From the NCBI GenBank assembly GCA_947095585.1, contig OX352761.1:50828019-50892018 (forward strand): a stretch of 64,000 nucleotides of DNA, in the 5' to 3' direction. The notes under the pieces are model-generated. The model was not told the DNA's origin. It saw only the letters and a list, made by a program, of their open reading frames with translations, and searched no databases. Both the position numbers and the translations under genes were made by a program. The number at the start of each line of letters is the position of its first letter. Position 1 is the stretch's first letter. This document shows, one piece after another, positions 10,641-20,107 of this stretch. Source of the stretch: Nephrocerus scutellatus. Taxonomy: Eukaryota; Arthropoda; Insecta; Diptera; Pipunculidae.

Positions 10641-11029
10641 ACTCGTTATATTGTACAAAACACAAATTAAGAATGCACTCTCACAACTGAGTGTACAACA
10701 CATTTCAATTGCAGAACCATTCAGTTTTGTATAAAAATATTTGACCTTTTTCCTCTTGATTCACTATACTCACACAACACAACAACAAAACAACCACAAT
10801 CGTAAAGCAAGCAGTGCTGCCGCAAAGACGGTTGTCGATAGGCCTGTCGATAGGCGGAAGACCGATTCGCGGATTACTAAAAAGTTTCGGTTCGATTACA
10901 CACGAGTCACCTACACTCACTCGGCACGGTCAAACACAACGTCGAGCATAAAATAGAGACAACGGGTCAACCATGCGTTGCAAAAGTCAGACATCTCAAT
11001 ACCGAGAAGATGACAATCGCAAAGAAAGA
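10641..11029 (+). other. LTR remainder and leader, no gene seen
   Basis: Probably the downstream part of the 5' LTR and the leader. TTTTGTATAAAAATATTTGA supplies a TATA-like string at 10724. Short ACAACAACAAAACAACCAC repeats follow. GATAGGCCTGTCGATAGGCG is a small direct repeat near 10837. No gag reading frame is recognisable. Confidence 0.5.
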
Positions 11030-12900
11030 AATCGATCTTTGGTTTGAGTCAGGGTGTATGTCGCCTTTCAGATAGCAATTGGGCTAGTCTCCTCCACATC
11101 ACTAAAAAAAAGGACGGTGGGTAGAGACTATGCGGAGATTACCGCCAATTAAATCAAAAAACAAAGCCCGATCGTTACCCAATACCGTTTGTCACGGACT
11201 TCAGTCATCAACTCGACACCTGTCAAATATTTTCAAATATCCACCTTGTATGGGCTTATCACCAAATTCCGATCTGTGAGACGGACATCGAGAAAACAGC
11301 AATGTGTACTCCATTTGGATTGTTTGAGTTTCCACGCATGACTTTTGGTCTTCGAAACTCGGCTCAGACATTCCAACGCCTAATCCACTCAATTTTCTGC
11401 GACACAAAAATCACCTTTCCGTATATCAACTAACTCAAAGCAACCTTTAGAGCACCTGCGAGTAGTATTTCAACGCTTGCAGGTCGCCGGTCGCCGGTCG
11501 CCGGTTTGGTTATTAACTTAAACGAATGTGTTTTCGGGGTGAAATAAATCGATTTTTTCGGCTTTGATATTTCGGCATTGGGCATTAAGCCCAATTCATT
11601 TCATTTCAAACATTTTGTTAACGGTCGGAAATTCGTTCTGTACACCGATCACAAAACAATTACATATGCGCTTTCCCAAAATCTTGAGATGGCGTCGCCT
11701 CGTCAGCGCAGACATTTGGATCTGATAGAACAGTATACGACCGACATAGAGCATGTTTCCGGAAAGGACAATATTGTGGCGGACGCTCGCTGATCGACCA
11801 AAACGATACGTTGAAATTCGAGAAAATTCCCGTATTTGGAACAGACAAATTTTTGTAGTGTGAAATTACAACCGGCACACCAAGACCGTTTGTTCCGAGG
11901 GCACTTCGGCGTCAAGATTTCGAAGCTTTCCACACCCTGGAATACGAAACTCAACTAGACTCGTTAGAAGTAAGGCCGTGTGACCAGCAATCAATCGAGA
12001 TGTCCGCTCATGGACGAAAGGCTGTCCCAACTGTCAAAAATACAAAATCTCGAAGCACATAAAAACCCCGTGTGGCAACTATCCCACGGTCAGTCGACGA
12101 TTCGACGAAATAAATATTGACATAGTCGGTCCTCTGAAGCCATCAGAAGGACAGCGTTCCTGTCTAACAATGATAGATCGCTTCACGCGTTGGCCAGAGG
12201 TTATCCCAATTACGGATATAAGGGTCGAAACGATTGCAGATTCGGTGTGCCAACAATTATAGATTCCGACAGAGGAGCTCAATTTGAATTATTCGCAAAT
12301 CAACGTAAACGAACCACAGCGTACAATCCGGCCTGCAACGGTATGGTTGAGCGCTGGCATCGTAGTTTGAAAGCGGCAATAAAGTGCGTCAAAGATTCGC
12401 AATGGACTGTTAGGTTTGAGAACCGCTTTACTGGGTGACTTCAAAGCCTCCTCAGCCGAACTTGTTTATGGGGTAAAGCTCCGGAGACATGATACAACAA
12501 TCATCATTCACCAAACAGAATGAGGTCGTCGCTCAGACTCAAAAATTCTTCAAGCGTATCCGACCCCCGACTCGACATTGCAAAAGCGCAAACATTTTCG
12601 TCTTCAGAGACCTTGAAACTTGTTCTCACGTTCTAGTCCGCACGGACGCCCTGCGCAGACCATTGCAACCTCCGTACGGTGGAGCCCTATCGGGTGCTGC
12701 ACCGGAACGATAAATATTATACTTTGTTGATGAAAGATGTCGAATCAAACTTCATCGAGGCAAACGACCAGGACAGAGCGAAAATCGACGTTCGCGCAGA
12801 CGCCAGCGAAGTTCCTGACAACACACACTCCTCAGAACCAATTTCATCAACTTACTCAAGTCTTGGGGATAGTAATACAGCATCAAAAAACGCGTGAGGT
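11030..12900 (+). pseudogene. Gypsy-type pol remnant (RT, RNase H, integrase)
   Basis: RT covers about 11030-11520 in broken frame, with LCGDYRQLN, PDRYPIPFVTDFSHQLD and FEFPRMTFGLRNSAQTFQR; the YxDD box region (about 11415) is damaged. RNase H at 11578-11793 has FVLYTDHKTITYALSQNLE and HVSGKDNIVADAR followed by a stop. Integrase lies at about 11970-12440, with FDEINIDIVGPLKPSEGQ (first Asp), a damaged second-Asp region near 12260, and YNPACNGMVERWHRSLK (Glu). The C-terminal integrase tail reaches about 12720, followed by a low-complexity frame to 12897. Multiple stops and frameshifts. Confidence 0.88.
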
Positions 12901-13019
12901 TCGATTTACATAGTTCACAGACGCTCAGACCACCGGTTGCCACAACGCAATCAGGGCGAAACACTAGGCCACCCTGCCGCCTTGACTGATCGTTCACGTG
13001 AACACTACGGGTGGGGTAG

Positions 13020-13379
13020 TGTGGCGGTTCATGTAGTAGTGCGGCCATTTCCCGAAGAAACAAAATCGAATGCATTTCCTAACACGGAATACCAATAGTA
13101 TCATTTTCGAACACAGAGCTGGTTCGGACTATAGAGTAGAAAATAATAGTGACACAACTCTCTCTTCTGACTTAGACTTGATCAGCGTCGCACTCTCCCT
13201 TTTTTGTGTAAAAATTAATTTAAAAAAGAATAAAATAAAAATCTTCGACCATTGCAAGTCAATAAATAGTCTTAAAGCTAATCTTAGTTTGTAAAAGTCA
13301 TCAATTTTTTTTTATATTTGTTAAATAAAAATTTTTTTTTTTTTTAAATTTTTTTTCTGCCTTGGCACCGCGAATTTTT
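13020..13379 (+). repeat. 3' LTR of Gypsy-type element
   Basis: Begins TGTGGCGGTTCATG right after the polypurine run. It ends near TTGGCACCGCGAATTTTTCA, just before CCCCAATAAACTGAC, where the interrupted RT reading resumes. The 3' boundary is inferred from that resumption rather than from a target duplication. Confidence 0.75.
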
Positions 13380-14110
13380 CATCCCCAATAAACTGACACG
13401 ACTATAGATTGACCAATGTTATAAGCCAAGTAAAAATATCCGGATCACTATCAAACCCATTCAACATATATAACGAGCTCCGAGAAGGGGATGGACTGGC
13501 CTACGTCCTCTTCAGCAATTAGGATATTGGAGCGCGAATTTGAAGTAGTACAATCCGTTAACTATCTCGGGTCAACTGTAGCAGCCGATAACCAGAAATA
13601 CGCGCACGGTTGCTCAAAGCCAACAAAGCCTACTTTATTCTGTCAAAACTCTTCAAATGCAGGAATTTAACCATAACATCCAAGCTGCTGGTGTATAAAA
13701 CAATGGTCATACCAGTACTTACATATGGAGTCTTGGGTGCTTAGCAAAAAGCATTCTGACCTCTTAGCCGGGTTCGATAAAAAGTCTTACGGACAATTCC
13801 GGAGACTCTACAATGATGAGATCTACGAGCGTTATCGCGATGTCGACATCGTGAAGAGAATTAAGCTCGGTTGGCAGGACACCTAGCTCGCATGAGCGAA
13901 GAAGATCCTGCTCGGCAAGTACTTTGCGGTAGGATTTGTGAAACATGACAGTGAGGCCGGCAAGCCTATGATGGAAGGATGGCGTAGACCACGATGCCCA
14001 GAGTTTAGGGATGCCAAACTGGATGACATCGGCTCAAAATCGGGCCGGTGGAGAGACTTTAAGCGGAAGGCCAGGACCGCACACCGGTCGCAGAGCCAAA
14101 TATGATGATG
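13380..14110 (+). pseudogene. Non-LTR retrotransposon, fragment 3 of 3 (RT core to C-terminus)
   Basis: Opens with PNKLTRL in one frame and VKISGSLSNPFN in another, matching RT core sequence upstream of the YADD box. The YADD segment is deleted near 13525. It resumes at VVQSVNYLGSTVAADN, ANKAYFILSKLFKCRNLT and YKTMVIPVLTYG (13545-13735). The C-terminal tail includes RRIKLGRLRWLGHLARM-like sequence in broken frames and PRCPEFRDAKLDD near 13990. The RT part between the fragment 2 motif and this one was lost at the LTR element insertion. Confidence 0.87.
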
Positions 14111-14260
14111 GTGATTAAGGCTGTTGTGTTCAATTGGAGTGTATGTAATAAAATAATAAAAGTATAAGTACATAATCGTACTTGCGTAGACAAAATGAAA
14201 CACAGAAACATAAGCATGGAATAATATATTTTGTGCAATTGCAAAAAGGGCAAAAAATCC
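14111..14260. other. 3' flank of non-LTR fragment
   Basis: Begins TGATGATGGTGATTAAG after the RT stop, then AT-rich sequence. No poly(A) is clear. It is probably the element's 3' UTR followed by host DNA. Confidence 0.4.
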
Positions 14261-14261
14261 A

Positions 14262-14500
14262 TTAAAAAACCGTGCGTGTAACCTTTACGCGAGGTGTAAG
14301 TGAAACTTCTTGATACTGTGGGGCAAAAACCCTAAAGAGACCCATAAAAGAACAAAAAAGTCCATCAAAAGACCCCAAAACCTATAAAAGAATCATAAAA
14401 AGGACCCCAAGAGACCCCAAAAGACCATCAAAACACACGCGAAAGACTTCCTAAAAGACCACCGAAAGACGCTCAAAAGTTCCTAAATGGCCTTAATGAC
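14262..14500. repeat. Helitron-like segment with AAAAGACC purine repeat
   Basis: CGTGCGTGTAACCTTTACGC and GTGAAACTTCTTGATACTGT match a block of the Helitron at 40826-41010. They are followed by an imperfect AAAAGACCCC/AAAAGACCATC repeat of roughly 10-13 bp period, also present there. This links the minisatellite that follows to Helitron cargo. Confidence 0.75.
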
Positions 14501-15314
14501 CATATTCCAGAATTTCTATAGAAAAAGGTCTTATAGTCGTATCTTAGTCCCACATACCGAATTTCATAAAAATCGGTTGAGAAATGGCTTAGTTCCCAAA
14601 ATTCCCGTCTCTAATGCCCATATCCCAGAAATTCAATAGGAACAAGTTCATAGTCACATCTTAGTCCTTCATTACGAATTACATGCGAATCGCTTAAGAA
14701 ATTGCTTTGTTCCCGAAATTCCATAATTTCCATAGGAACAAGTCTTATAGCCACATCTTTGTCCTACGCACCGAATTTCATGCAAATCACTTGAGAAATT
14801 GCTTGGTTTCCAAAATTCTAGACCATAATGATCATATTTAAGATTTTCAATAGGAGCAAATCTTATAGTCGCATCTTAGTCATAGATTCCGAATTTCATG
14901 TGAATCGCTTGATAAATAGCTTTGTTCCCGAAAATCCAAGACCATAATGATCATATTCAAGAATTTCCATAGGAACAAGTCTTATAGTCACATCTTTGTC
15001 CTACATACCGAGTTTCATCGAAATCCGAAATTCCAGACCATAATGAACATATTCTAGAATTTCCATAGGAAGAAATCTTATAATAGCATCTTAGTCCTAA
15101 ATTCCGAATTTCTTGCGAATCGCTTGAGGAATTGCTTTGGTCCCGCAATACCAGACCATAATGATCATATTCCAGAATTTTCATAGGAACAAGTTTTATA
15201 GTCACATCTATGTCCTACATACCGAATTTCATCGAAATCCGAAATTCCAGACCATAATGATCATATTCCAGAATTTCCATAGGAACCAATTTTATAGTCG
15301 CATCTTAGTCCTAC
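14500..15314. repeat. Minisatellite, left part
   Basis: About seven units share CCATAATGATCATATTCCAG, AATTTCCATAGGAACAAG, TCTTATAGTCGCATCTTAGT, CCTACATTCCGAATTTCATG and AATCGCTTGAGAAATTGCTT. Each unit contains the palindrome TGATCA. The first units are the most diverged. The array is interrupted at CCTAC (15310-15314) by an LTR retrotransposon and resumes at 21437. Confidence 0.92.
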
Positions 15315-15792
15315 TATTGTATTTCAGTATTTAAAAGTATTGTATTTCAGTATTTATCATTTATTGTATTTCAGTAATATAGGAACTACGCTTATCGACT
15401 TATAGGTGTGTAAGCGGCCGACTGCTACGAGCAACGAGTCGAAGAAGACTGTTTGTGCACTCACATTGCCATTTACACATGGCGTGATGATTAGACATAA
15501 CAGCTCTTCCCCTCTTAATTATACAAAAGTTTAATATATTACGAAAATTAATTTTACACAGTTATAATGTGATTATCTTAAATCTAGAATCTTAAATTAA
15601 TTTCTATTTGTTAAAAACCATTTGTTCCATTATTTATAATTATAATTCAGTTTCAGATTCCAATTTTTTGTTATAATACTAAAATATTTTCACGTAATAT
15701 AATTCGATTCAACTACAATAATTTTACGTTTATAACTAGCTTTCATAAACCAGTCTCTCTGGAACCTTACGATTCCGTTCTGAACGCCGTAA

Positions 15793-16876
15793 CTATGGCA
15801 TCGGCTCAGAAACTCCTATACCTGATTCAACCGCTTCCGTACTTAGCTCGGCAGACGACTGTTGGCTGGTATGATTATTTAGTAATTTGTTGCTGTTGGG
15901 AACAATTCTTTCTGAGTCTGAATTAATTATGGTTGTTGTGTTTTCCGGTGTTCTTGTACTATTTGTAAGTGGGGTGTTGATTTTGCTTGGAGTTTTTTCT
16001 ATTGCATCAAATTTTAATTGTTCGGTTCCGTTATCGTCATCATTCCATTTATTTTCTTCTAAAGGTTTATCGGATTTTACGTTCGAACCTATTTTCCTCA
16101 TTTGATCAACAAGACGTTTCCAGATTCGACCATCATCCAATTTTACTATAAAATGCAATGCCCTCAGTTTCTACCACTTCGCCAAATCTCCACTTGTTTG
16201 CTGACAAATAATCGCGTACGGCAACTCGACCGTGCATTTTAAATTTTGTATGTTTGTCTGACATATTGTCATGTCGTCTTTGTGTGTCACGAGGCATCAT
16301 TACATCTAATCTTGAACGTATTTGACGCCCAAACATTAACATAGCTGGCGATTTCCCTGTCGAAGGGTGTATTGCTCGTCGATAGGCTAGTAGTATGTTG
16401 CTTAATTCTTTGGGCAATTCGTTTTTATTGCCTTTAATGGCCTTTAATTTATTTTTAAATGTTTGAACATACCTCTCCGCTTGGCCATTTGTCGCTGGGT
16501 GGTAGGGGGCTCCTTGTTTGTGTTGGATGCCATTCTTCTTTAAAAACTCATTGAACTCGTAAGAGGTGAACTGGGTTCCCCAGTCGCTGACTAGGATGCA
16601 TGGTATTCCAAACGTGCTAAAGATCTGTCGACATTTTTCTTTTGTAGTCTCTGTGGTTAGGTTTGGAATTATGTGGATTTCTGGCCATTTTGTAAACGCA
16701 TCCACAAGAATAAAAAAATAACTTCCCTGGAATGCTCCAGCGAAATCCACGTGCACTCGTTCAAATGGTTTATCGGGTCTTTCCCAACAATGGATTGGTT
16801 GCGTTTTCTTGCTTTCCGGGCGAGTCGACTGGCATGCATTACAGTCCATTACCATTTTTTCGATGTCTCGGTCCAT
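15793..16876 (-). pseudogene. mag-like integrase
   Basis: The frame 16133-16876 contains the end of the zinc region (DCNACQSTRPESKK) and a complete DDE core: RVHVDFAGAF (first Asp), LVSDWGTQF (second Asp), YHPATNGQAERYVQTFK (Glu). It ends in the C-terminal basic part (KFKMHGRVAVRD). A second frame, 15793-16158, continues (IVKLDDGRIWKRLVDQMRK) into a Ser/Thr/Asn-rich tail. The break between the two near 16140 and a stop upstream of 16876 split it from the rest of pol. All catalytic acids are present, but the polyprotein is not continuous. Confidence 0.93.
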
Positions 16877-17041
16877 ATTGTCCTACCAACAATATCCTCT
16901 TGCAAGTGACTTCATCTTTGTCATTCCAAAATGAGCAGAATGCAGTTCCTGAAGTACTCGCCCTCGGAGGTCCTTAGGTATGTACACACGAATGTTGCGC
17001 ATGAGGCAATCGCTCTGTAGAGCAAATTCTGATTGATTAAT
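16877..17041 (-). pseudogene. mag-like pre-integrase zinc region, broken
   Basis: Between RNase H and integrase, minus-strand frames read LRGRVLQELHSAHFGMTKM and then a KSLARGYCW-like segment. This is the histidine-containing spacer before integrase. A stop just upstream of 16876 interrupts it. Confidence 0.7.
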
Positions 17042-17968
17042 TCAAAATCGGTCTCTTGGCTCACATTCACGGCCATACCGCAGAGCTGTAATCAATGTTT
17101 TAACGTTTTCATCTTTCTTGGTTGCCTCTGCTAATTCTTCCATATTGACAGGCATCATTGTAATTGCGGCTATTTCAACAACGTTGATTTCTTCGATAGC
17201 TTGAGAGATGTCGGCGACCGGTAATCGCGACATGGCATCGGCATTTGCGTTCTCTTTCGATTTTTTACATCGTATTTCATACCTGAAAGATTCAAGAAAA
17301 ATTGCATAATGTTGCATACGAGTAGCGGACAGGATCGGTAAGCTTTTTTTGGGAGAAAGTATTTGTGATAATGGTTTATTGTCCGTTAACAGTATAAATT
17401 TTCTTCCCCAAACGTACTGGTAGAATTTTTTAATGCCGAATACTATTGCGTATGCTTCACGATCTATTTGGCTATAACGCTGTTGCACCTCTGACAATGT
17501 TTGAGATGCGTATTGAATTGGTCGTTCCGAGCCGTCCGGAAAAATATGACTTAAAACGGCCCCCACGCCATACGCACTAGCATCCGTGGCCAATACCAAG
17601 GGTAGCTTCGGATCGTAATGCGTCAGTACTATGTCAGATTGCATATTCCGCCTGACGTCTAAAAAGGAGCATTCGCGACTGTCCGTCCATCTGAATGGTA
17701 CATAATTTTTTAACAAATTATTTATTGGGTATAATATGGTGCTTAAATTTGGAAAAAATCTGCCGTAATATATAATAAACCCCACATAAGCACGTACCTG
17801 ATCTTTGTTTTTGGGGCGCTTCATGTCTTGGATGGCATCGATTTTGCTATTCATTTTGTGAATTCCGTGTCGATCAATTACATAGCCACAATACTCGATC
17901 CTTTCTGCCATGAATTCAGATTTTCCTAAATTTACACGCATGTTGTAGTATTCAAGCCGTTTAATCAC
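17042..17968 (-). pseudogene. mag-like RT thumb and RNase H
   Basis: Starts in the RT connection (YNMRVNLGKSEFMAERIEYC, then GYVIDRHGIHKMNSKIDAI, VRAYVGFIIYYGRFFPNLS). RNase H follows: PLVLATDASAYGVGAVLSH (catalytic Asp), QIDREAYAIVFGIKKFYQY (Glu), FILLTDNKPLSQIL (Asp) and NANADAMSRLP. All RNase H acids are present. It is separated from the RT core by a frame break at about 17968-17975. Confidence 0.93.
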
Positions 17969-17974
17969 TTCTTC

Positions 17975-18569
17975 TCAGCGTTTCAGGTGTGTTTTGTCGT
18001 CTGCCGCGGTTATTTTAATATCATCTAGGAATACGGTAACGCCCGGGATGTCCCCAAGGATCTGTTCCATATGATGTTGCCACTTGGCTGGTGCGCAGGC
18101 AATCATCATTCGTTTTTGGCGGTACAGTCCTTTGTGCGTACTCAAGGTAAGTAATTTTCGGTCATCCGGGTGGATTTCTAGTTGGAGATAGGCGTTTGAT
18201 AAGTCAATTTTTGTAAACTTTTTCCCACCGGCCATCGAAGCGAAAAGTTCGTCAATTGAAGGCAAGGGATATTCATCTACCTGCAAAAATTGGTTGATTG
18301 TGGCTCTATAGTCACCACATATGCGAACTTGGTTATTCTTTTTCCGTACTGTCATTTACGAGTTTCTCTAATTCGGCTTCAACTATTTTGATGTGTGAGA
18401 AAGCTACTCGTCTTGCTTTAATAAATACTGGAGCTGCATTTTGTTTAAGATACAATCTGGCCTGAATGTCTGTGATTTTTCCTGTAGTTCCCGAAAACAC
18501 TCGTTCATATTTCTTTATCAACTTTGGTATCTCTGAATTAATTTGTCCACTTTCTTCTAATTGATGCAC
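17975..18569 (-). pseudogene. mag-like reverse transcriptase core
   Basis: The frame 18333-18569 holds the N-terminal RT part (PVFIKARRVAFSHIKIVEAE). The frame 17975-18355 has KKNNQVRICGDYRATINQFL, YPLPSIDELFASMAGGKKFT, KIDLSNAYLQL and VTVFLDDIKI with the FLDD box intact. Two frames are needed, so at least one frameshift near 18345 breaks it. The usual 'cannot avoid' and fingers motifs are recognisable. Confidence 0.93.
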
Positions 18570-18587
18570 TACGTTGAGTTGTTTTTC

Positions 18588-19844
18588 TTAGACATCCTTC
18601 CAATCGAGCTTAAGTTGACGCAGCCATTCCCGTCCAAGCAATGGGTTTCGTTGTGATCGTACAATGTACATCTTTAGTCGAATGTGTTGATTACCGATTG
18701 AAGATTTGACGTTTACATTGATGAAACCAACGCACTCAAGCTTCTTGCCGCAGTAACTTATTAATTCGGTGTCCGTCTTCTGAATTTGCATTTTACCAAA
18801 ATTACGTTTTGCATCTGCCAAGCCAACCACAGTAACGGTATCTATTTCGAAAGAAAGAAAGACATTATTAATACATAATTTACAACACATTTTGGAAGGA
18901 AGTTTTACTCTCAAGTCATGTTTATTGACGTCTACTTGTTCGCTCTGCAACTGTAGTAGTTCCTCCAATCTTAAGTTTTCCACCCAGTTCTCTTCCAGCT
19001 GGTTCGATGATGGTAGATTTTGTCTTGCTTTGAAACATGCTTTTTGTATGTGCCCCTTCTTTTTGCAGTAAGAGCACGTTAAATTTCTATAGTTGCATTT
19101 GTTGGCGGAATGTGATTTTCCACCACAGCGATAACAGTTAAATGTACTCGAACTGACCTGTGACGTTGCATATTTCGGTGATGGGCTGTGATTTTTTTGT
19201 TGTTTCTGGCTGTTATCTATTTGCTTTACAAAATTGATCGATGTTTCGCTCGAATGATGAATTTCAGCTCCACCTTTTTCCGAAAGTTCTATTGATTGGG
19301 CAAGTTCTAAAGCTGAAGTTAATGTCAAAGGGTTCTTTTCTAAAAGTCGACTCTGGATTCGTTGAGTTCTGAGACCGTAGACAAACTGATTTCTCAAAGC
19401 TGTCATTAGAAAGGTCTCGAAATTACAATCTGTAGACAATCTTCGCAATGCGATCAAAAATTCCTCGCATGTCTCTCCCTCTCTTTGTTTCCGTGAATGG
19501 AAACGATAGTTGGCCAGTATTTCGTTCGGCGCTGGATCAAAAAGTGCGGTTAGCGTGTTGATTATTTCCCGAAATGTCTTTGTTGTAGGCTTCTCCGGCG
19601 CTATTTTATCGCACAGCATATTGTATGTCTCCGCACCCATATAGTGCAAAATTAATTTCGCCTTTTTTTCTTCGCTATTCTCGAACAAAGGAATTACTGT
19701 ATCAAACCTATCAACCCAGCGGGACCATTTCATCACTTTTTGATCGAATGATTCTATTGAAAACGGTATTTGCACAGTATGTTGGAACGGCACTTGCGGT
19801 ACATTTTCACCTATTTGTCTTGAATTTTCGTTTTCAGCCGGCAT
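18588..19844 (-). CDS. mag-like gag with two CCHC knuckles and a damaged protease
   Basis: Open 418-residue frame. The N-terminal half has the capsid-like order found in this Gypsy group (KWSRWVDRFDTVIPLFENSE, ILHYMGAETYNML, FHSRKQREGETCEEFLIALR). Two CCHC zinc knuckles lie at about residues 235-265: CYRCGGKSHSANKC and CSYCKKKGHIQKAC. A retropepsin-like region begins near residue 335, where the expected D-T-G reads DTV in FEIDTVTVVGLADAK, so the Gly of the active-site loop is lost. It ends with LLGREWLRQLKLDWKDV. It starts about 95 bp inside the 5' LTR. Confidence 0.93.
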   Translation of the reverse strand: MPAENENSRQIGENVPQVPFQHTVQIPFSIESFDQKVMKWSRWVDRFDTVIPLFENSEEKKAKLILHYMGAETYNMLCDKIAPEKPTTKTFREIINTLTALFDPAPNEILANYRFHSRKQREGETCEEFLIALRRLSTDCNFETFLMTALRNQFVYGLRTQRIQSRLLEKNPLTLTSALELAQSIELSEKGGAEIHHSSETSINFVKQIDNSQKQQKNHSPSPKYATSQVSSSTFNCYRCGGKSHSANKCNYRNLTCSYCKKKGHIQKACFKARQNLPSSNQLEENWVENLRLEELLQLQSEQVDVNKHDLRVKLPSKMCCKLCINNVFLSFEIDTVTVVGLADAKRNFGKMQIQKTDTELISYCGKKLECVGFINVNVKSSIGNQHIRLKMYIVRSQRNPLLGREWLRQLKLDWKDV

Positions 19845-20107
19845 TTCTGAACTTTATGTTTGTATTTTACTTTTATTTGCGAAATTTAATGTTATTAATT
19901 TATTTAAAACGCGTGCGTTTATATCCTCGTCGCCAAATTATTGTATTTCAGTATTTATCATTTATTGTATTTCAGTAATATAGGAACTACGCTTATCGAC
20001 TTATAGGTGTGTAAGCGGCCGACTGCTACGAGCAACGAGTCGAAGAAGACTGTTTGTGCACTCACATTACCATTTACACATGGCGTGATGTGTAGACATA
20101 ACACCTA

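Larger units (their letters stand above)
9461..13379 (+). mobile_element. Gypsy-type LTR retrotransposon interrupting the non-LTR element
   Basis: Two LTRs share GGCGGTTCATGTAGTA, ATGCATTTCC, AACACGGAATACCAATAGTA and GAGCTGGTTCGGACTATAGA (9467 and 13023 onward). The 3' LTR is preceded by a purine run, CGGGTGGGGTAG. Between them lie RT, RNase H and integrase remnants in sense orientation; gag and protease are missing. The 5' LTR is itself split by a satellite-bearing element. Sequence resumes after about 13379 with the next piece of the interrupted non-LTR RT. The 3' limit is approximate. The pol resembles the CsRn1-like element at 24134-29718. Confidence 0.88.
15315..20103 (-). mobile_element. 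mag-like Gypsy LTR retrotransposon
   Basis: Minus-strand element with LTRs at 19939-20103 (5', about 165 bp) and 15315-15502 (3', about 188 bp, lengthened by a small internal duplication). The LTR starts TGTTATGTCTA on minus and ends ATACAATA. A polypurine tract, AGAGGGGAAGAGC, abuts the 3' LTR, and TTTGGCGACGAGGAT follows the 5' LTR as the probable primer site. The target duplication is CCTAC (15310-15314), with the right copy split by a mariner insertion (CC-TA at 20104-20107, C at 21439). The single gag frame is open; pol has frameshifts. Confidence 0.95.
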
